Source: Sediminibacterium ginsengisoli (GTDB lineage Bacteria > Bacteroidota > Bacteroidia > Chitinophagales > Chitinophagaceae). From it: a DNA stretch of 9,617 bases. Location of the stretch: positions 1 through 9,617 of the forward strand of contig CAMAQW010000064.1 in NCBI GenBank assembly GCA_945860335.1. The letters run 5' to 3'. The notes below the pieces were generated by a model. The model was not told where the DNA came from. It ran no database searches and saw only the letters and a list, made by a program, of their open reading frames with translations. The position numbers and the translations under genes were made by a program. Below are positions 7,810 to 9,617 of this stretch, one piece after another. The stretch's first letter is position 1; each line of letters begins with the position of its first letter.

Positions 7810-7826
7810 TTAAGAATAGCTCACAC
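7799..7826. terminator. Hairpin terminator shared by convergent metG and small-subunit gene
   Basis: GTGTGAGCTA (7799-7808) and TAGCTCACAC (7817-7826) form a perfect 10-base-pair stem with an 8-base loop (7809-7816). Both stop codons lie at the loop: metG TAA at 7807-7809 and the minus-strand TAA at 7810-7812. On the plus strand a T-rich stretch (7829-7841) follows, so it fits a Rho-independent terminator for metG. On the minus strand the following bases are not T-rich, so termination of the opposing operon here would be weaker. The arms encode the last residues of both proteins. Confidence 0.6.
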
Positions 7827-8466
7827 ACTCTTTATTTTCTTTATCGGTATAGGCTAGGCCTTTTTCTTTTAAAACTTCGGCAGGGACACCATTCCACTTA
7901 TTAGGAACATTACCCGCATAGCCTAAATCTTTAACACCCATTTCTGAAGTGTAAAAACCTGTAAGCGTTAAATCACGCATGAGGTTAAAAAAGGTTACAC
8001 CTTGTTTATTGTTAGGATCTGCTTTTTCTGGATAGGCAATTTGATCCACCATTTTAATTTGATCTGCAGCAGAACAATCTACAAATGCTTTGTCAAACTG
8101 CTTAAAGCACTGCATGTCAAGCCAGCGTAGACCACCACGCATAGGCGTTTGATGCTCTGGCATATCTTTTACAATAAAGGCAATAAACTCGGGCACTTTA
8201 GCCTCTGTAGCACTGCCACTGATGGCATCTTTGGGAACAATGATATCTGAAAGCACGGTAATGGTAGCTAGTTCATGCGCCGTAAAAAATTCAGGCTCTG
8301 CTTCCACTTTTTTTAAGTGGTCTTTTTCTTCTTGCATACGGTCAGCTAGTAATGCTTCCGCGTCTGCAGCTACTTTTTTATCATCAGAACTTTTACAGGC
8401 CTGCACTACTACTCCCGTAGCAACGGTACCTACAACAAGGGCTTTGATGGATTTTCTTCTGTCCAT
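7810..8466 (-). CDS. Gluconate 2-dehydrogenase subunit 3 family protein (Tat-exported small subunit)
   Basis: This 218-residue protein is probably the small subunit of a periplasmic flavin dehydrogenase. It begins MDRRKSIKALVVGTVATGVV, with a twin-arginine pair at residues 3-4, a short hydrophobic segment, and a lipobox-like VQAC with Cys24. It therefore looks like a Tat-dependent lipoprotein. An acidic, charged linker follows, then the subunit-3 domain from about residue 58 (FFTAHELATITVLSDIIVP) to the signature TLTGFYTSEMGVKDLGYAGN near 165-184. Members of this family partner GMC-type dehydrogenases and are thought to carry the cofactor-loaded large subunit through the Tat system. The gene lies 17 bases after the GMC gene on the same strand, supporting an operon and a complex. 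Its 3' end abuts metG with no spacer. It is not expected to be catalytic itself. The substrate cannot be read from this subunit. Confidence 0.9.
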   Translation of the reverse strand: MDRRKSIKALVVGTVATGVVVQACKSSDDKKVAADAEALLADRMQEEKDHLKKVEAEPEFFTAHELATITVLSDIIVPKDAISGSATEAKVPEFIAFIVKDMPEHQTPMRGGLRWLDMQCFKQFDKAFVDCSAADQIKMVDQIAYPEKADPNNKQGVTFFNLMRDLTLTGFYTSEMGVKDLGYAGNVPNKWNGVPAEVLKEKGLAYTDKENKECVSYS

Positions 8467-8483
8467 AATAATTATATTAAAAG

Positions 8484-9617
8484 TTACAGATTTTGTTTTT
8501 TAAGTTGGTCGATAATGTATTCGCTTGCACGCATACTAAGTGCCAAAATTGTCCAAGTGATATTTTTATCGGCTTGAGAAGTGAACTGGCTTCCGTCTAC
8601 ACAAAATAAATTTTCACAATCATGTGCCTGACTCCACTTGTTTAACACCGATGTTTTTTTATCGTTACCCATGCGCGCTGTTCCTGCTTCATGAATAATG
8701 TTTCCTGGATTTGAAAGACCATAATTGTTAGACGCATCATCATCTCCACCCCAAGTAATAATAGCACCCATATTGTGCATGATTTCCTTAAAGGTTTCTT
8801 TCATGTGCTTGGCCTGTTTGATTTCATAATCCGAATGCTTGGTATGAAAACGAAGTACCGGAATACCATATTTATCAACCACAGTAGGATCAATTTCACA
8901 ATAGTTATCGATGGTTGGAACGGCTTCACCTCTTCCACCCATACCTACGCTAGCGCCATAAAAAAAGCGTGCGTCTTCTTTTAAGGAAGCACCGTATCCA
9001 CCGGCTTCTTTTGTTTTACCATGCACTGCAAATTTTCCGTTAAGGCCTTGCATGCCAAATCCAAAACCATAAGAAGGTTGCGTCATACCACCCCAATACT
9101 CGATGTGGTATCCACGCGGGAAATCAAGTTTTGCTTTTTTATTATCAAGCCACCATGGTGTATAAATGTGCATACCACCTACGCCATCTTCGTTATAACG
9201 CTTACGGTCAAATAAATCTGGGAGTACGCCACCAAGTGCTGCACCCGTAGAATCGTGCAGGTATTTACCAAGTACATTACTGCTATTGGCAATTCCATTT
9301 GGATGACGTTGTGATTTTGAATTAAGCATTAAGCGTGCTGTTTCACATGCACTTGCTGCAAGCACCACCACACGGCCTTGTACCTGATATTCGAGTCCAT
9401 CCATTTTATTTACATACGCGATACCTGTTGCTTTACCTTCTTTATTGGTAAGCACTTCACGTGCCATGGCTTGTGTAATTACATCTACATTTCCTGTTTG
9501 TACCGCAGGTCTAATAAGCGCGGTAGAAGAAGAAAAATCGGCGGCAATTTTACAACTTCTATTACACTGACCGCAATAAAAACATTCGCCTCTATCTTTA
9601 TTAATTTGTTTGGTTAA
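8484..9617 (-). CDS. GMC-family FAD-dependent oxidoreductase (N-terminus cut by window edge)
   Basis: The frame is open from the right edge to a TAA at 8484-8486, giving 377 C-terminal residues. The first ATG in the window (9467) is internal, because the preceding 50 codons encode conserved sequence, including CFYCGQCNRSCK and TALIRPAVQTGNVDVIT. About 190 residues, including the FAD-binding GxGxxG motif, should lie outside. Visible family features are VVVLAASACETARLMLNS (the FAD-domain strand) and, in the C-terminal domain, NIIHEAGTARMG with the likely catalytic His (codon 8691-8693). Near the end, FCVDGSQFTSQADKNITWTILALS carries an Asn in place of the usual second active-site residue. The enzyme should oxidise a sugar, sugar acid, glycoside or alcohol in the periplasm and pass electrons through a Cys-rich cluster to a cytochrome. 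It is co-directional with the Tat small subunit 17 bases downstream. No own signal is visible, as the start is missing. The substrate is undetermined. Confidence 0.92.
   Translation of the reverse strand, partial: LTKQINKDRGECFYCGQCNRSCKIAADFSSSTALIRPAVQTGNVDVITQAMAREVLTNKEGKATGIAYVNKMDGLEYQVQGRVVVLAASACETARLMLNSKSQRHPNGIANSSNVLGKYLHDSTGAALGGVLPDLFDRKRYNEDGVGGMHIYTPWWLDNKKAKLDFPRGYHIEYWGGMTQPSYGFGFGMQGLNGKFAVHGKTKEAGGYGASLKEDARFFYGASVGMGGRGEAVPTIDNYCEIDPTVVDKYGIPVLRFHTKHSDYEIKQAKHMKETFKEIMHNMGAIITWGGDDDASNNYGLSNPGNIIHEAGTARMGNDKKTSVLNKWSQAHDCENLFCVDGSQFTSQADKNITWTILALSMRASEYIIDQLKKQNL

Noticed and set aside
8484..9467. Complete 327-residue dehydrogenase starting at the ATG at 9467
   Set aside because: The frame continues upstream to the window edge with conserved GMC sequence including the Cys-rich motif, so this ATG is an internal methionine.
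9378..9617. Plus-strand frame of 79 codons at the right edge
   Set aside because: It is antisense to the conserved dehydrogenase coding sequence and has no domain or promoter of its own.
1..9617. Mobile element, CRISPR array, defence island or RNA gene
   Set aside because: No transposase, integrase, regularly spaced direct repeats, terminal repeats, tRNA cloverleaf or rRNA segments are visible. Gene content is housekeeping plus one redox operon.

Overview
The window looks like ordinary chromosomal DNA from a member of the phylum Bacteroidota, with AT-leaning base composition. Four things point there. Promoter-like TAnnTTTG boxes, the Bacteroidota -7 element, lie just upstream of several genes. 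Start codons lack a Shine-Dalgarno sequence. One secreted protein has a typical short signal peptide ending in AQQ-like residues. A membrane protein resembling the Bacteroidota-restricted DUF6427 family is present. The class (Chitinophagia, Sphingobacteriia or Flavobacteriia) cannot be fixed from this sequence alone. I see no tRNA, rRNA, CRISPR array, insertion sequence, phage gene or att-like repeat, and no gene-free stretch longer than about 150 bases.

Layout from left to right. (1) A minus-strand pair: a secreted protein of unknown function with beta-propeller-like repeats (995-2530), followed 26 bases later by a polytopic membrane protein that runs off the left edge (1-968). (2) Divergent from these is a Kup-type potassium uptake permease (2678-4684, GTG start), whose promoter is covered by a near-perfect 30-base palindrome. 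(3) Convergent with kup is a cytosolic S66 LD-carboxypeptidase for murein recycling (4690-5598, minus). (4) Divergent from that is methionyl-tRNA synthetase with a C-terminal tRNA-binding domain (5689-7809). (5) Convergent with metG is a minus-strand redox pair running in from the right edge: a GMC-family FAD dehydrogenase with a CxxCxxCxxxC motif (8484-9617, partial), then a twin-arginine-exported small subunit of the gluconate 2-dehydrogenase subunit 3 family (7810-8466).

The genes belong to separate functions: ion homeostasis, wall recycling, translation and periplasmic sugar or alcohol oxidation. Only the two minus-strand pairs look like operons. The most informative non-coding structure is at the junctions. 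At both convergent junctions the 3' ends nearly abut (5 and 0 bases), and a hairpin spans both stop codons, so the terminator is written into the coding ends. No new defence or mobile system is evident. The observations most worth following are the kup operator-like palindrome, the stop-codon hairpins, and the Fe-S-like motif and export logic of the dehydrogenase pair.
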